A DNA stretch of 36,209 bases from Clostridium acetireducens DSM 10703 (lineage in GTDB: Bacteria > Bacillota > Clostridia > Clostridiales > Clostridiaceae): contig NZ_LZFO01000029.1 of NCBI RefSeq assembly GCF_001758365.1, positions 1 through 36,209 on the forward strand, in the 5' to 3' direction. A model generated the notes under the pieces. That model was not told where the DNA came from, did not search any database, and was given only the letters and a program-made list of their open reading frames with translations. A program made the translations under genes and the position numbers. Shown here piece by piece: positions 8,057-17,057 of the stretch. Position 1 is the first letter of the stretch; the number at the start of each line of letters is the position of its first letter.

Positions 8057-9085
8057 CTATTTTGAAAGAATTTCTTTAATAGATTCTATAATATATAAAA
8101 TGTGTTTTTTACTAATCCAATAGTGAGTTACAAATCTTATAAAGCCATCTTCTTCAGCATTAATTTTAATTCCTTTTTTATAAAGTTCTTCTACAAATTT
8201 TAATTTATCATATCCTGTTTCATCTATATTAAAAAACACCATATTAATATGAATATCTTCTAAATTGACTTTTATTCCAGGAATTTTTGACAATTCTTTA
8301 CCTAATAATTTTGCATTTTCATTATCTTCTTTTACTCTTTTAGTCATATCTTTTAAAGCTATAATGCCGGCAGCGGCTAATATGCCACATTGTCTTAAAC
8401 CTCCACCCATAAGCTTTCTTTTTTTTCTAGCTTTATTTATAAAATCTTTATTGCCAACTAGCAAAGAACCTATAGGTGCACATAATCCTTTAGATACACA
8501 AAACATTACTGAATCACAATATTTAGTTATTTCTTTAGATTCTACATTAAGATAAGCAGCGGCATTAAAAAGTCTTGCACCATCTAAGTGAACAGGTATA
8601 TTATGTTCTTTTGCTATATTATATATTTTGGACATATTTTCTAAAGATAATACTCTACCATTTGAATGAGCATTTTCCATACAGATAAGACCAGTTTCAG
8701 GGAAATGTATATTTTCTTCTCTAATTTTTAATTCAATTTCTTTTGAATCCATTTCTCCTTTATGGCTTTTTATAGTTCTTAATTGGACTCCAGCTATTAC
8801 AGAAGAAGCACCTACTTCATGCATTAATATATGACAATCTTCTCCAAGCAAAACCTCATTACCTCTATTACAATGAGTAAATAGTGCAAGTTGATTACCA
8901 AAAGTGCCACTAGGAACAAATAATGCAGCTTCTTTGTCACAAATTTTTGCTGCATATTCTTCAAGAGCTTTCATGGTAGGGTCATCACCATATACATCAT
9001 CGCCAACTTCAGCTTTAAACATAGCTTCTCTCATTTTATCTGTGGGATTAGTAACAGTATCACTTCTTAAATCTATAAAATTCAT
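8057..9085 (-). CDS. ltaE: Low-specificity L-threonine aldolase
   Basis: The protein has 342 residues, the usual length. It cleaves L-threonine or L-allo-threonine to glycine and acetaldehyde with pyridoxal phosphate. The family start DLRSDTVTNPT, the GDDVYGDDP loop, VHLDGAR (Asp168 expected to hold the cofactor ring nitrogen) and the cofactor lysine in CVSKGLCAPIGS (Lys199) are all present. It is cytoplasmic. GGGAGG precedes the ATG. It is transcribed in the same direction as proBA, but a 38-base palindrome lies between, so it probably has its own promoter. It supplies glycine; no regulator site was recognised. Confidence 0.93.
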   Translation of the reverse strand: MNFIDLRSDTVTNPTDKMREAMFKAEVGDDVYGDDPTMKALEEYAAKICDKEAALFVPSGTFGNQLALFTHCNRGNEVLLGEDCHILMHEVGASSVIAGVQLRTIKSHKGEMDSKEIELKIREENIHFPETGLICMENAHSNGRVLSLENMSKIYNIAKEHNIPVHLDGARLFNAAAYLNVESKEITKYCDSVMFCVSKGLCAPIGSLLVGNKDFINKARKKRKLMGGGLRQCGILAAAGIIALKDMTKRVKEDNENAKLLGKELSKIPGIKVNLEDIHINMVFFNIDETGYDKLKFVEELYKKGIKINAEEDGFIRFVTHYWISKKHILYIIESIKEILSK

Positions 9086-9174
9086 ATATATACCTCCCAG
9101 TATAGTAATATAAATTAATTTATATTACATATTTTATTTTAATATAGAAAGAATAATAGTTATGTTAATAATGT

Positions 9175-9212
9175 AAATGCTAATTTAATATTTAAATATT
9201 AAATTAGCATTT
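9175..9212 (-). terminator. 38-base perfect palindrome downstream of proA
   Basis: Bases 9175-9212 read the same on both strands, centred at 9193/9194, giving a stem of up to about 17 pairs. It starts eight bases after the proA stop codon in the direction of transcription, so it probably ends proBA. Confidence 0.65.
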
Positions 9213-9219
9213 ATTATTT

Positions 9220-10503
9220 TTATTTTCTTATTTGACCAGTTCCATAGGCTATATTTTTAATAGTAGTTAATTGAGTTAATCCCATAGGACCTCTTGCATG
9301 AAGCTTTTGAGTACTAATTCCTATTTCAGCTCCAAATCCATATTCAAATCCATCAGTAAAACGTGTAGATGCATTAATATAAACAGCAGCAGCATCTACT
9401 TCTTTTAAAAATCTTTGAGAAGTTAAATAGTTGTTTGTAATTATAGATTCTGAATGTTTTGTTCCATATTTATATATATGATCTAAAGCTTCATCTAAAG
9501 AATCTACAATTTTTACAGCTAATATTAAATCTAAAAATTCTATCTTCCAATCTTCTTTTGATGCACTTTTTATATTTTCAGTTATACTTTCTTTATTTAG
9601 TATATCTATACCTTTATTGCAAACTCTTAATTCTACTCCAAGGGAAGTTAAACTCTTAGCTACAGCAGGTAAAAATTTTTCAGCTACATCTTTATGTATA
9701 AGTAAAGATTCCATAGCATTACAAACGGCAGGTCTTTGAGTTTTAGCATTTATAGCTATAGCTTCTGCCATAGATAAATCAGCATCTTTATCTACATATA
9801 TGTGGCAATTACCTACACCAGTTTGTATTACAGGAATAGAAGCATTATTTACCACATTTTGTATTAGTCCTGCTCCACCTCTTGGAATAAGTACATCTAT
9901 AAATTTATTTAATTTAAGCATTATATTTACTGCTTCTCTATCAGTTATTTCTATAAGTTGAATTGAACCTTGTGGAAGACCTGCTTTTTCAGCAGCCTCT
10001 GAGATTATAGATGCTATAGTTTTATTTGAATTTATTGCTTCTGAACCACCTCTTAATATTACTGCATTGCCAGATTTTATACACAAAGCAGCAGCATCCA
10101 CAGTAACATTAGGTCTTGCTTCATATATAATTCCAATAACACCTAGTGGAACTCTCATTTGACCTATTTGAAGGTCATTAGGTCTTTTCCACATTTTAAT
10201 AACTTCTCCAATAGGGTCTGGAAGAGAAGCTACTTGTTTTAAACCTTCTGCCATGTCTATTATTCTTTGTTCTGTTAATAAAAGTCTGTCTAGCAATGCT
10301 TGAGATAATCCTTTATTTTTGCCGTTTTCTATATCTAAGCTATTAGATTTTATTATTACATCTTTTTTTTCTAAAAGAGCATCAGCCATTGCTAAAAGAG
10401 CAGAATTTTTTAAATCTGTGCTAATACTAGATAAAGCTCTTGCAGCATCTTTAGATAATTTAGCTTTTTCCACGATGTAATTTTTCATGTTATTATTATC
10501 CAT
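9220..10503 (-). CDS. proA: Gamma-glutamyl phosphate reductase
   Basis: The protein has 427 residues. It is an aldehyde-dehydrogenase-family enzyme that reduces gamma-glutamyl phosphate to glutamate semialdehyde with NADPH, the second step of proline synthesis. MRVPLGVIGIIYEARPNVT, split as MRVPLGVIGII and YEARPNVT, is the ProA signature near the cofactor site, followed by KSGNAVILRGG and LIPRGGAGL. The catalytic cysteine is Cys261 in TQRPAVCNAMESLL. The C-terminus with STRFTDGFEYGFGAEIGIST is also typical. It lies 13 bases downstream of proB with an AGGAGG-type site. proC is not in the window. Confidence 0.96.
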   Translation of the reverse strand: MDNNNMKNYIVEKAKLSKDAARALSSISTDLKNSALLAMADALLEKKDVIIKSNSLDIENGKNKGLSQALLDRLLLTEQRIIDMAEGLKQVASLPDPIGEVIKMWKRPNDLQIGQMRVPLGVIGIIYEARPNVTVDAAALCIKSGNAVILRGGSEAINSNKTIASIISEAAEKAGLPQGSIQLIEITDREAVNIMLKLNKFIDVLIPRGGAGLIQNVVNNASIPVIQTGVGNCHIYVDKDADLSMAEAIAINAKTQRPAVCNAMESLLIHKDVAEKFLPAVAKSLTSLGVELRVCNKGIDILNKESITENIKSASKEDWKIEFLDLILAVKIVDSLDEALDHIYKYGTKHSESIITNNYLTSQRFLKEVDAAAVYINASTRFTDGFEYGFGAEIGISTQKLHARGPMGLTQLTTIKNIAYGTGQIRK

Positions 10504-10516
10504 AATTATTCCTCCT

Positions 10517-11656
10517 TTATTTCATTAATACTAAATTGTTTTTATGAATAACTTCATCATAATCATTGTGATTTATTTTTGATTCAAATTCACAAGATTT
10601 AAGTCCTTTAATAAGATTTAATTCTTTAGAATTATAGTTTACTAGCCCTCGTGCTAATTCTTTATTATTTTCATCTTTAATAGAAACAGATTCACCTTTG
10701 TCAAAAGTACCTTCTATAGATAAAATTCCTGAAGCTAATAAACTTTTTTGACAGCTACATAAAGCTTCACAGGCTCCTTTATCCACAATTAAATTTCCTT
10801 TTATATTGCTATTAAAGGCTATCCAACGTTTTTTTGCAGCTAAAGGTGCATTTTTGCTTTTAAACCAAGTACCTACATTTTCACCATCTAAAACAGATTG
10901 TAATATATTATTACGTGAACCATTAACAATAACCATATCAGTTCCAGAAGATGTAGCTATTTTACCAGCTTTTATTTTAGTAGCCATTCCTCCTGTACCT
11001 AAATTTGAACCTGCTCCTCCAGCCATTTTTTCAATTTCAGGTGTTATTTTTTCTATTAAATCAAATAATTTAGCAGATTTATTTGTATGAGGATCGCAGT
11101 CGTAAAGTCCGTCAATATCTGATAATATAATAAGTAAATCTGCTTCTACAAGACTGGATACTAAAGATGATAAAGTATCATTGTCTCCAAATTTTATTTC
11201 ATCTACAACTATAGCATCATTTTCATTAATTATTGGTATAATGTCTTTGTCTAATAAAGTAAATAAAGCATTTCTAGCATTTAAAAATCTAGTTCTATCC
11301 ATCATGTCTTCTCTTGTTAGAAGTATTTGAGCTATAGTTTTGCTATACTCAGAAAAAACTTTTTCATACATGTGTAGCAATATGCCTTGACCAATAGCTG
11401 CAGCTGCTTGCTTTTCTGGTATAGTTTTAGGTTTTGAATTTAGACCTAATTTTCCTATACCTGCTCCAATAGCACCAGAAGAAACAAGTATTATTTCTAT
11501 ACCTCTATTATGAAGATCAGATAACTGTCTTACTAATAATTCTATTCTATTTAAATTTAGTAATCCGTTGCTATAAGTCAATGTAGAAGTGCCAATTTTA
11601 ACTACAACTCTTTTTATATTTTTAATATAATTTTTTCTTATAAATTTATTTTCCAT
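10517..11656 (-). CDS. proB: Glutamate 5-kinase with PUA domain
   Basis: The protein has 379 residues. It phosphorylates glutamate to gamma-glutamyl phosphate, the committed step of proline synthesis, usually feedback-inhibited by proline. The amino-acid-kinase domain shows [11 protein letters not shown] near the start, [21 protein letters not shown] and [15 protein letters not shown]. The C-terminal 100 residues form a PUA domain, as in full-length bacterial ProB. AAGGAG precedes the ATG. It is the first gene of proBA and is divergent from degV; no T-box or other leader structure was recognised in the 227-base spacer. Confidence 0.95.
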   Translation of the reverse strand: MENKFIRKNYIKNIKRVVVKIGTSTLTYSNGLLNLNRIELLVRQLSDLHNRGIEIILVSSGAIGAGIGKLGLNSKPKTIPEKQAAAAIGQGILLHMYEKVFSEYSKTIAQILLTREDMMDRTRFLNARNALFTLLDKDIIPIINENDAIVVDEIKFGDNDTLSSLVSSLVEADLLIILSDIDGLYDCDPHTNKSAKLFDLIEKITPEIEKMAGGAGSNLGTGGMATKIKAGKIATSSGTDMVIVNGSRNNILQSVLDGENVGTWFKSKNAPLAAKKRWIAFNSNIKGNLIVDKGACEALCSCQKSLLASGILSIEGTFDKGESVSIKDENNKELARGLVNYNSKELNLIKGLKSCEFESKINHNDYDEVIHKNNLVLMK

Positions 11657-11883
11657 ATCTAATCTCCTTACTTATTTTAGAACTACATACTTTATATAAT
11701 AGCATAATTTAATAATAAAATTAAATATAAAAACACTATATTTAGACATATAAAGTATTGTTTTAATAAATAAATTTTTATTTATAACAAAGTTTTCTTT
11801 TATATTTATATAAATTAGTTTAAAATATATAAAAGAAATAATATATGTATTATAAAAAATATATAGTAAAGGAGAAATGATGT

Positions 11884-12750
11884 ATGGACACAGTTATATT
11901 AGTAGATGCTAGCTGCGATTTGCCTTTAGATTTTATACAAGAGAATAATGTACCATATATAGGCTTAATGTGTCATTTAAAAGGAAGAGATTATGAAGAT
12001 GATTTTGGAAAAACTATATCGCATAAAGAATTTTATAATGAATTACAAGAGGGAGAAATGCCAACTACTTCTCAAATAAATGTATATAGGTTCATGGAAA
12101 AGTTTGAAAGTATAATAAAAGATAATAAATCTATAATATATTTAGCTATGTCATCAGGTTTAAGTGGAACGTATAATAGTGCATTAATGGCTAAAAAAGC
12201 TCTTGAGGAAAAATACGATAATGTAAATATTGATATAATAGATACAGCTAGTGCTTCTATAGGTGAAGGTATTATAGTATATCATTGTTGTGAAATGCTT
12301 AAAAATGGAGCAATGAGAGAAGATATTATAAATTGGGCAGAAAGTAATAAATTAAAAATCAATCATTGGTTTTTAGTAGAAGATCTTAAGCATTTAAAGA
12401 ATGGAGGAAGGTTGTCTACTTCAAAGGCTACTATAGGAACTTTGTTAAATATTAAGCCTATAATTTATGTGAATAAAGAAGGTAAATTAGAAAATGTAAC
12501 AAATGTTAGGGGTAGAAAAAAGGCTATTAAATATTTATTAGATAAATTTAAAGAAAGATGTTTGAATCCATCTGATGTGGTTGTTGGTATATCTCATTCT
12601 GATTGTGCAGAAGATGCAGAAGATTTAAAAGCAACTTTAGTTAAAGATTACAATGTAAAAGAAGTTATAGTTAGCCAATTAGGATTAGTAATGGGTTCTC
12701 ATTGTGGAAGAGGCATGTTAGCTTTATGCTTTTTAGGTGAGGAAAGATAA
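11884..12750 (+). CDS. DegV family fatty-acid-binding protein
   Basis: The protein has 288 residues, the usual DegV length. Seen motifs are VDASCDLP (7-13 region), MPTTSQ (59-64), SSGLSGTYNSA (90-100) and DTASASIGEG (120-129), with the C-terminal GLVMGSHCGRGMLAL. DegV proteins hold a fatty acid between two lobes; in Firmicutes they resemble FakB, which presents the fatty acid to the kinase FakA. No fakA is seen here, so that partner must be elsewhere. AAGGAG is nine bases before the ATG. It is divergent from proB and seems monocistronic. It marks the left edge of the defence island. Confidence 0.92.
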   Translation: MDTVILVDASCDLPLDFIQENNVPYIGLMCHLKGRDYEDDFGKTISHKEFYNELQEGEMPTTSQINVYRFMEKFESIIKDNKSIIYLAMSSGLSGTYNSALMAKKALEEKYDNVNIDIIDTASASIGEGIIVYHCCEMLKNGAMREDIINWAESNKLKINHWFLVEDLKHLKNGGRLSTSKATIGTLLNIKPIIYVNKEGKLENVTNVRGRKKAIKYLLDKFKERCLNPSDVVVGISHSDCAEDAEDLKATLVKDYNVKEVIVSQLGLVMGSHCGRGMLALCFLGEER

Positions 12751-12960
12751 TATAGAATTATTGATTTTCTAAAATTTAATAGCAGGGTTTATATTTTAAA
12801 ATTATTTATGATGGTAGTCTTAATATACAAAGAAATAATTAATTTAGTAATTGAATTTAAAAAGAGTTTTAAAACAGATAATTTTTTATGCAATTATAAT
12901 AGTGGCTACAGGAGTATTTGTTCATTTTTAATGTAATAAATAAAAAAATGAACGATATAT

Positions 12961-13002
12961 AAAAACACCGCATTATTCAAGTTTGAATTTTGGGGTGTTT
13001 TT
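12961..13002 (+). terminator. Rho-independent terminator downstream of degV
   Basis: AAAAACACC (12961-12969) pairs with GGTGTTTTT (12994-13002). An inner ATTCAA/TTGAAT pairing helps, and a T-rich stretch follows. It probably ends degV transcription and would isolate the island from it. Confidence 0.75.
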
Positions 13003-13083
13003 AATTTGTTTTTCAAGAAGCTATATTTAATTATCTGTAAATGGGTAGATGAATAATACAAAATGTAGTTGCAGTAGATGTAA

Positions 13084-13258
13084 ATTAAGCAAAAGAATCG
13101 TATAAGAAAAGAAATTAAAAAAACGGATGTAGTTGTAGAAGAAGAATCAAGAGCTATAACTTATTAAAAAAAGAGTACAAACATCTTTTACAAGTACAAG
13201 CTATGCAGAAAGATTATTAATAGCTGAAATAAATAAATTAGAAAAAGAGAGAAATTAG
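13084..13258 (+). pseudogene. Decayed coding fragment, identity unknown
   Basis: Bases 13084-13167 read as an open stretch ending DVVVEEESRAITY before a stop. Bases 13160-13258, in the +1 frame, read through TSFTSTSYAERLLIAE to a stop after EKERN. The two together look like the end of one protein broken by a frameshift, with no start or ribosome site. The family is not recognised. The composition looks protein-like, but a chance origin cannot be excluded at this length. Confidence 0.3.
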
Positions 13259-13383
13259 TAAGTGGGATTGGTTAATGGTCAGATATAATAAAGTAATATG
13301 GGTATATACTACATATTAAATAAGTGTATATAGTATGATATAATTAAAAAATAAAGTTTATGATTAATTAAGGAAGTGATATA

Positions 13384-14559
13384 TTGAGAACAGCATCATT
13401 CGCTAAAACTAGTAAAGGTAAAAAATATGCTGAATATATAGAATCGATTATAGAAGAAAATTTAGACACAAGTATTATTAATGCATATTATTTATTATTG
13501 AATGAATATTATATAGATACCTTCGCTAATATTTCTGATAGGGTTAAAGGGGATATAATACGTACTAATGGGGTTTTAAAAGTATTTAATAAATACATAT
13601 TAAATAAGAAAGAAATTTTAATAGAAGGAAATAAAACTTTTGTATCAACTGGTGATGATATAAAAAAAATAATTAAAAAACATTTTATAATAAAAGACAA
13701 ATTAGAAAACAAAGACTTTTTAATAGAAGAAGCAGTATATTCCAGTATATATAAACAATTTAGAGAGGGCTATTTAAATAAAAAAATACATGAAATAAAA
13801 GCAAATGCAAAGAAATTAGTAGAATTAAGGAAAGAAGAATATATTGATCAATTATATGACAGTTACAAGGAAGAATATATAAAAAAAGTGATTTTGAGTA
13901 GACAAATTTATAAAAGAGAAGTTAATTATAATGAATACTTAAGGATACCTTATATGAAAGAAAATGCAGTAAATCGTATTGCATTTGAACTATGTATAAA
14001 AGACTTATCGTGTAGATTTGGCTATACATATACATGTGGAGCAACTAAAATAAGAAATAATAATCATGTGCTAGAGAAATTACAAGAGTTGCATAAAGGG
14101 AATTTAAAAGAAATAATTGAAGAATTACAAAAAAACAGAAAATGGACAGATGCTAAAATAGCTAACAAGCTACTAATCCCCAGTAGTTCTCTTAAATATA
14201 TTAGAAAATGTTTACAAATAAAAAAAATAAGGAATTATAGGAGTCAAGAAGGGGACTTATTAAATAGCAAAGATGAAGTGATTATAGATAGTTTCTATCA
14301 TAAGCATAACATAACACATAATAGAAAATTGAAAATTAAATATATAGATAACAAAGGAAAAAGTAGATATATTAAACCTGATTGGGAATTATATGATGGG
14401 ACTATAGTTGAGTATTTTGGTTATTATGGAGAAAATTATAAGCTTAGAAATAAAAAAAAGTTAGATTTATATAACAAAAGAAGATATAGATATATAGTAT
14501 TAATGCCAAGAGATTTAAATAGATTAGAAAAAATATTTAGTAAATATATAATCGAATAA
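13384..14559 (+). CDS. Putative nuclease with HTH segment and C-terminal PD-(D/E)XK-like domain
   Basis: The protein has 391 residues and is not a recognised family. The N-terminal 180 residues are charged and mainly helical. A helix-turn-helix-like stretch lies at about 250-282 (RKWTDAKIANKLLIPSSSLKYI), split as RKWTDAKIANKLL and PSSSLKYIRKCL. The C-terminal 100 residues have the pattern of a restriction-endonuclease-like fold: DEVIIDSFYHKHNI (297-310), PDW at 332-334, VEYFG at 342-346, a lysine cluster at 357-359, then IVLMPRDL. The usual ExK is VEY here, so catalysis is uncertain. The start is TTG, supported by AAGGAAGTGA seven bases upstream. It lies ahead of the restriction-modification genes and is probably a defence or mobile-element gene. 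Confidence 0.55.
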   Translation: MRTASFAKTSKGKKYAEYIESIIEENLDTSIINAYYLLLNEYYIDTFANISDRVKGDIIRTNGVLKVFNKYILNKKEILIEGNKTFVSTGDDIKKIIKKHFIIKDKLENKDFLIEEAVYSSIYKQFREGYLNKKIHEIKANAKKLVELRKEEYIDQLYDSYKEEYIKKVILSRQIYKREVNYNEYLRIPYMKENAVNRIAFELCIKDLSCRFGYTYTCGATKIRNNNHVLEKLQELHKGNLKEIIEELQKNRKWTDAKIANKLLIPSSSLKYIRKCLQIKKIRNYRSQEGDLLNSKDEVIIDSFYHKHNITHNRKLKIKYIDNKGKSRYIKPDWELYDGTIVEYFGYYGENYKLRNKKKLDLYNKRRYRYIVLMPRDLNRLEKIFSKYIIE

Positions 14560-14907
14560 ATCTATAGTTATTGAATTTATTTATGAAATAACACTTAAAA
14601 GATAAAAAGTTGGAACAAATGTAGAAATAATAGTGTCAGTGGTAAAATAAAATTGGTTCTTCATCAATTTTGTTGAAAAAATATTTTCACATTTGAAGTA
14701 ATCATTTAAAAGGATTTATTACAATTTTATCCATTGATGTTATATAATACTTATATATAAAACACATATATTTATATCATCAAGACTTTAATTTTTTTTT
14801 GATAGATTATAAAAAATATATTGACAAACAAGCTTTAAATATATATGATAAATACATAAGTTCAGTAAAATAAAAACTGAAATTAATAAAAGAAAGGGTT
14901 GAGAAAT
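14560..14907. other. Non-coding gap before the restriction-modification genes
   Basis: These 348 bases are very AT-rich and hold no gene I can support. A weak stem TTCATCAA/TTGTTGAA lies near 14668-14685 and might end the upstream gene. The strong promoter at 14821-14849 and a short dyad (TTCAGT 14861-14866 / ACTGAA 14876-14881) in its predicted leader are the only clear signals. Confidence 0.5.
14821..14849 (+). promoter_or_regulatory. Consensus housekeeping promoter of the restriction-modification locus
   Basis: TTGACA (14821-14826) and TATGAT (14844-14849) are separated by exactly 17 bases, close to the sigma-A consensus. Transcription would start near 14856 and run into the small ORF at 14908 and the methylase-like genes. 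A six-base-arm dyad lies at about +6 to +26 of the predicted transcript. Confidence 0.75.
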
Positions 14908-15051
14908 ATGAAAGGGTTTTATGGAAATATTTTCATTACTCACCATGCTAAGCAAAGATTTATAGAAAGAAGATTAAATGTAATTAAAAGTAGTAAATAT
15001 GTGAATGTTTATAAAAAGATGATAGGCATTAAATTTCTATACAGTAGATAA
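14908..15051 (+). CDS. Small ORF with HAKxRxxER motif, possibly a truncated gene
   Basis: The product has 47 residues. ITHHAKQRFIERR (10-22) resembles the first strand and helix of small proteins such as DUF4258 that begin TxHAxxRxxER and are often linked to toxin or mobile modules. Those proteins are longer, so this may be only an N-terminal fragment. GAAAGGG lies about nine bases before the ATG, and the gene sits directly after a strong promoter, so it is probably expressed as the first reading frame of the transcript. It could also be a leader peptide. No function is assigned. Confidence 0.45.
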   Translation: MKGFYGNIFITHHAKQRFIERRLNVIKSSKYVNVYKKMIGIKFLYSR

Positions 15052-15130
15052 GATTAGCTAAATATTTATTCAAGTATTTACATTCAGTAAAACTTTTACT
15101 AAAATTAAGGTGTAGAAAGGTGGAGTTAAG

Positions 15131-16966
15131 TTGAAAAGTTTAACATTAGCACATGATATTTTTAGAGGGGAATATGTACTAGATAATTGGAGTAAGAGAA
15201 AGTTAATAGCTTCAATTAGTGCAACTAAAGTGATTTTAGAAAATAAAGAAAGATTAAATGTTGATATAAATGATGATTGGACATATGCATCTTTAAACAA
15301 GGAAAATTTAATATCTGTATTAAAAGAAATAGAATTATTAACAAAACTATCATGCTTCAATAATAGTGATGGAATAGAAGTTTTAAAAACAATGAAAGAT
15401 TCTGATTTTGATAAGTTTATAAATATTATAAATTCATCAGTAAATTCAAATGATATTATAAGTTATTGTAAAGAGCTTAGAGTTACTGCAAATGTTGATG
15501 GGAAAATGTATGATTATACTACTAAATATGGAGTATTAGATGTACCTGTAAGTATAATAAATCCAACAATTGATAATACAATAATTGATTCTTTCAATGG
15601 AGAGTCAGGTACAGAAATTACTATTAAAGAGTTTTTAAATTTAAGTGATGAGTATGGATATAAATTAAAGTACTATGGACAAGAAGTTAATAGTGAAAGT
15701 CATGCAATTGGAGAATTAATAAACTTTTTAATTACAGGTAATAAAAATAGAATTGTATTAGGAGATAGTTTAATCAATCCGGCATTTACAAATGATAATA
15801 ATCTTATTAAGTACGATATTGCTATATCAAATCCTTCTTTTATGATGAAGATTGACAAGAATACTCTTTCTAAAGATATTTACGGTAGATTTAAGTATGG
15901 GCTTACAAATAACTCAGATTGGGTAGTAGTTAGTCATATTTTAAGTACTATTAAAGATACAGGTAAGGCTGCTGTGTTATTACCAATTGGAGCACTATTT
16001 AGAGGTGGTGCAGAAGAAAGAATAAGAAAAAGTATTATTAATGAAGATTTAATTGAAGCAGTAATTAGAATTCCTGGATCTGTACTATCTTATACTAATA
16101 TTGTTACTTGTTGGGTTATATTTAATAAAGACAAAGAAGAAGATAGAAAAGGAAAAATCCAATTTATTGATCTTACAGATTATGTGGAAAGCATAGATAG
16201 AAGAAATAATACTATTTCAAAAGAGGGAGTAAATGATGCAGTTAAAGCATATAAAAAAATGCAAGAAAATAGTATTAGCTTTTTCTTAGGTATGAAGAAA
16301 ATTGAAGAAAAACAATATGATTTAAATGCCTTTGATTATATAAAAAGTGAAAAGCTCATTGAAAGTGTTAGTCATATTAATATGACTGAGTTATGTAGAG
16401 TGGCTCAAATAAGAAGGGGAGTACAAGTTAATAAAGGAAAACTAGATGCATTAAATACAGGAAGTGAAAGAACACACTATTTAATATCTATTGGAAATAT
16501 AGTAGATGGTAAAATAGTTTTTGAGGAATCTAATAAAATTCGAATTGAGAGAAAATGGGAAGGTGTATATGAAGTAAAAAAAGGGGATTTATTAGTTACT
16601 TCAAAAGGCACTCAATTCAAAGTTGCACTAGTTGATAAAGATATGAAAGGAATTGTATCTGCTAACTTATTTATAGTAAGAGCTTATGAGGACAAATATA
16701 TTCCTGAAGTGTTAAAATACTATTTAGAGAGTGAATTAGGTCAAAGTTTAGTTGAAGGCATTATTAAGGGAACAGCTATTAAATCAATATCACATAAAGA
16801 TATTGAAAAATTGTCAGTTCCAGATATTGATATAAAAGTACAGGAAAAAGTAGTAAAAAAAATAAGAAAATCTAATGAAGAATACAATAAAAGATTAGAA
16901 GAAGCTAAAAGAATTTATAATGAAGAGCAAAAGGATATAAAGAAAGCTTTAAATTTGATAAACTAA
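15131..16966 (+). CDS. Methylase-like protein fused to half of a type I specificity subunit
   Basis: The protein has 611 residues. Residues of about 130-390 follow the N6-adenine methylase domain of HsdM, including an SNP motif, VLLPIGALFRGGAEERIR and LIEAVIRIPG. The key sites deviate: motif IV is NPSF (234-237) rather than NPPF, and the SAM loop reads DSFNGESGTE (153-162) rather than DPxxGxGG. Residues of about 415-600 resemble one half of HsdS: a single target-recognition domain starting ELCRVAQIRRG, then KSISHKDIEKLSVP and a coiled coil. The start is TTG with AAAGGTGG upstream. It may be an inactive methylase turned DNA reader, or active with an unusual site. The true hsdM follows 91 bases later. 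Confidence 0.7.
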   Translation: MKSLTLAHDIFRGEYVLDNWSKRKLIASISATKVILENKERLNVDINDDWTYASLNKENLISVLKEIELLTKLSCFNNSDGIEVLKTMKDSDFDKFINIINSSVNSNDIISYCKELRVTANVDGKMYDYTTKYGVLDVPVSIINPTIDNTIIDSFNGESGTEITIKEFLNLSDEYGYKLKYYGQEVNSESHAIGELINFLITGNKNRIVLGDSLINPAFTNDNNLIKYDIAISNPSFMMKIDKNTLSKDIYGRFKYGLTNNSDWVVVSHILSTIKDTGKAAVLLPIGALFRGGAEERIRKSIINEDLIEAVIRIPGSVLSYTNIVTCWVIFNKDKEEDRKGKIQFIDLTDYVESIDRRNNTISKEGVNDAVKAYKKMQENSISFFLGMKKIEEKQYDLNAFDYIKSEKLIESVSHINMTELCRVAQIRRGVQVNKGKLDALNTGSERTHYLISIGNIVDGKIVFEESNKIRIERKWEGVYEVKKGDLLVTSKGTQFKVALVDKDMKGIVSANLFIVRAYEDKYIPEVLKYYLESELGQSLVEGIIKGTAIKSISHKDIEKLSVPDIDIKVQEKVVKKIRKSNEEYNKRLEEAKRIYNEEQKDIKKALNLIN

Positions 16967-17057
16967 AAATATTAGTACAGCGATCTATACTTCAGAATTA
17001 TTGAAGTAATATTATTAGTAAATTTACATGTAAGTAAGCTAAAGGAGAGAAAGAACA

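Larger units (their letters stand above)
12751..13383. other. Gene-poor gap at the left edge of the defence island
   Basis: This stretch of 633 bases has no convincing complete gene. It holds a weak hairpin (12920-12953, 10-bp arms), a good terminator (12961-13002) and short out-of-frame coding pieces at 13084-13258, described separately. At 13339-13344 a TATAAT lies before the nuclease-like gene and could be its -10 box, without a clear -35. The rest shows nothing recognisable. Confidence 0.5.

Noticed and set aside
11657-11883. T-box or other riboswitch before proB
   Set aside because: The 227-base spacer is shared with degV, is extremely AT-rich, and shows no conserved riboswitch core on either strand.
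12851-12931. Short open stretch reading NLKRVLKQIIFYAII and on to a stop, like the first membrane helix of a YitT-type protein
   Set aside because: Only 26 codons, a TTG directly after a stop codon and no ribosome site. It may be a gene fragment, but it is too short to support.
16988-17008. Short dyad TACTTCA/TGAAGTA between the methylase-like gene and hsdM as an attenuator
   Set aside because: The arms have only seven pairs and no T run follows, so termination is unlikely. Chance occurrence fits equally well.
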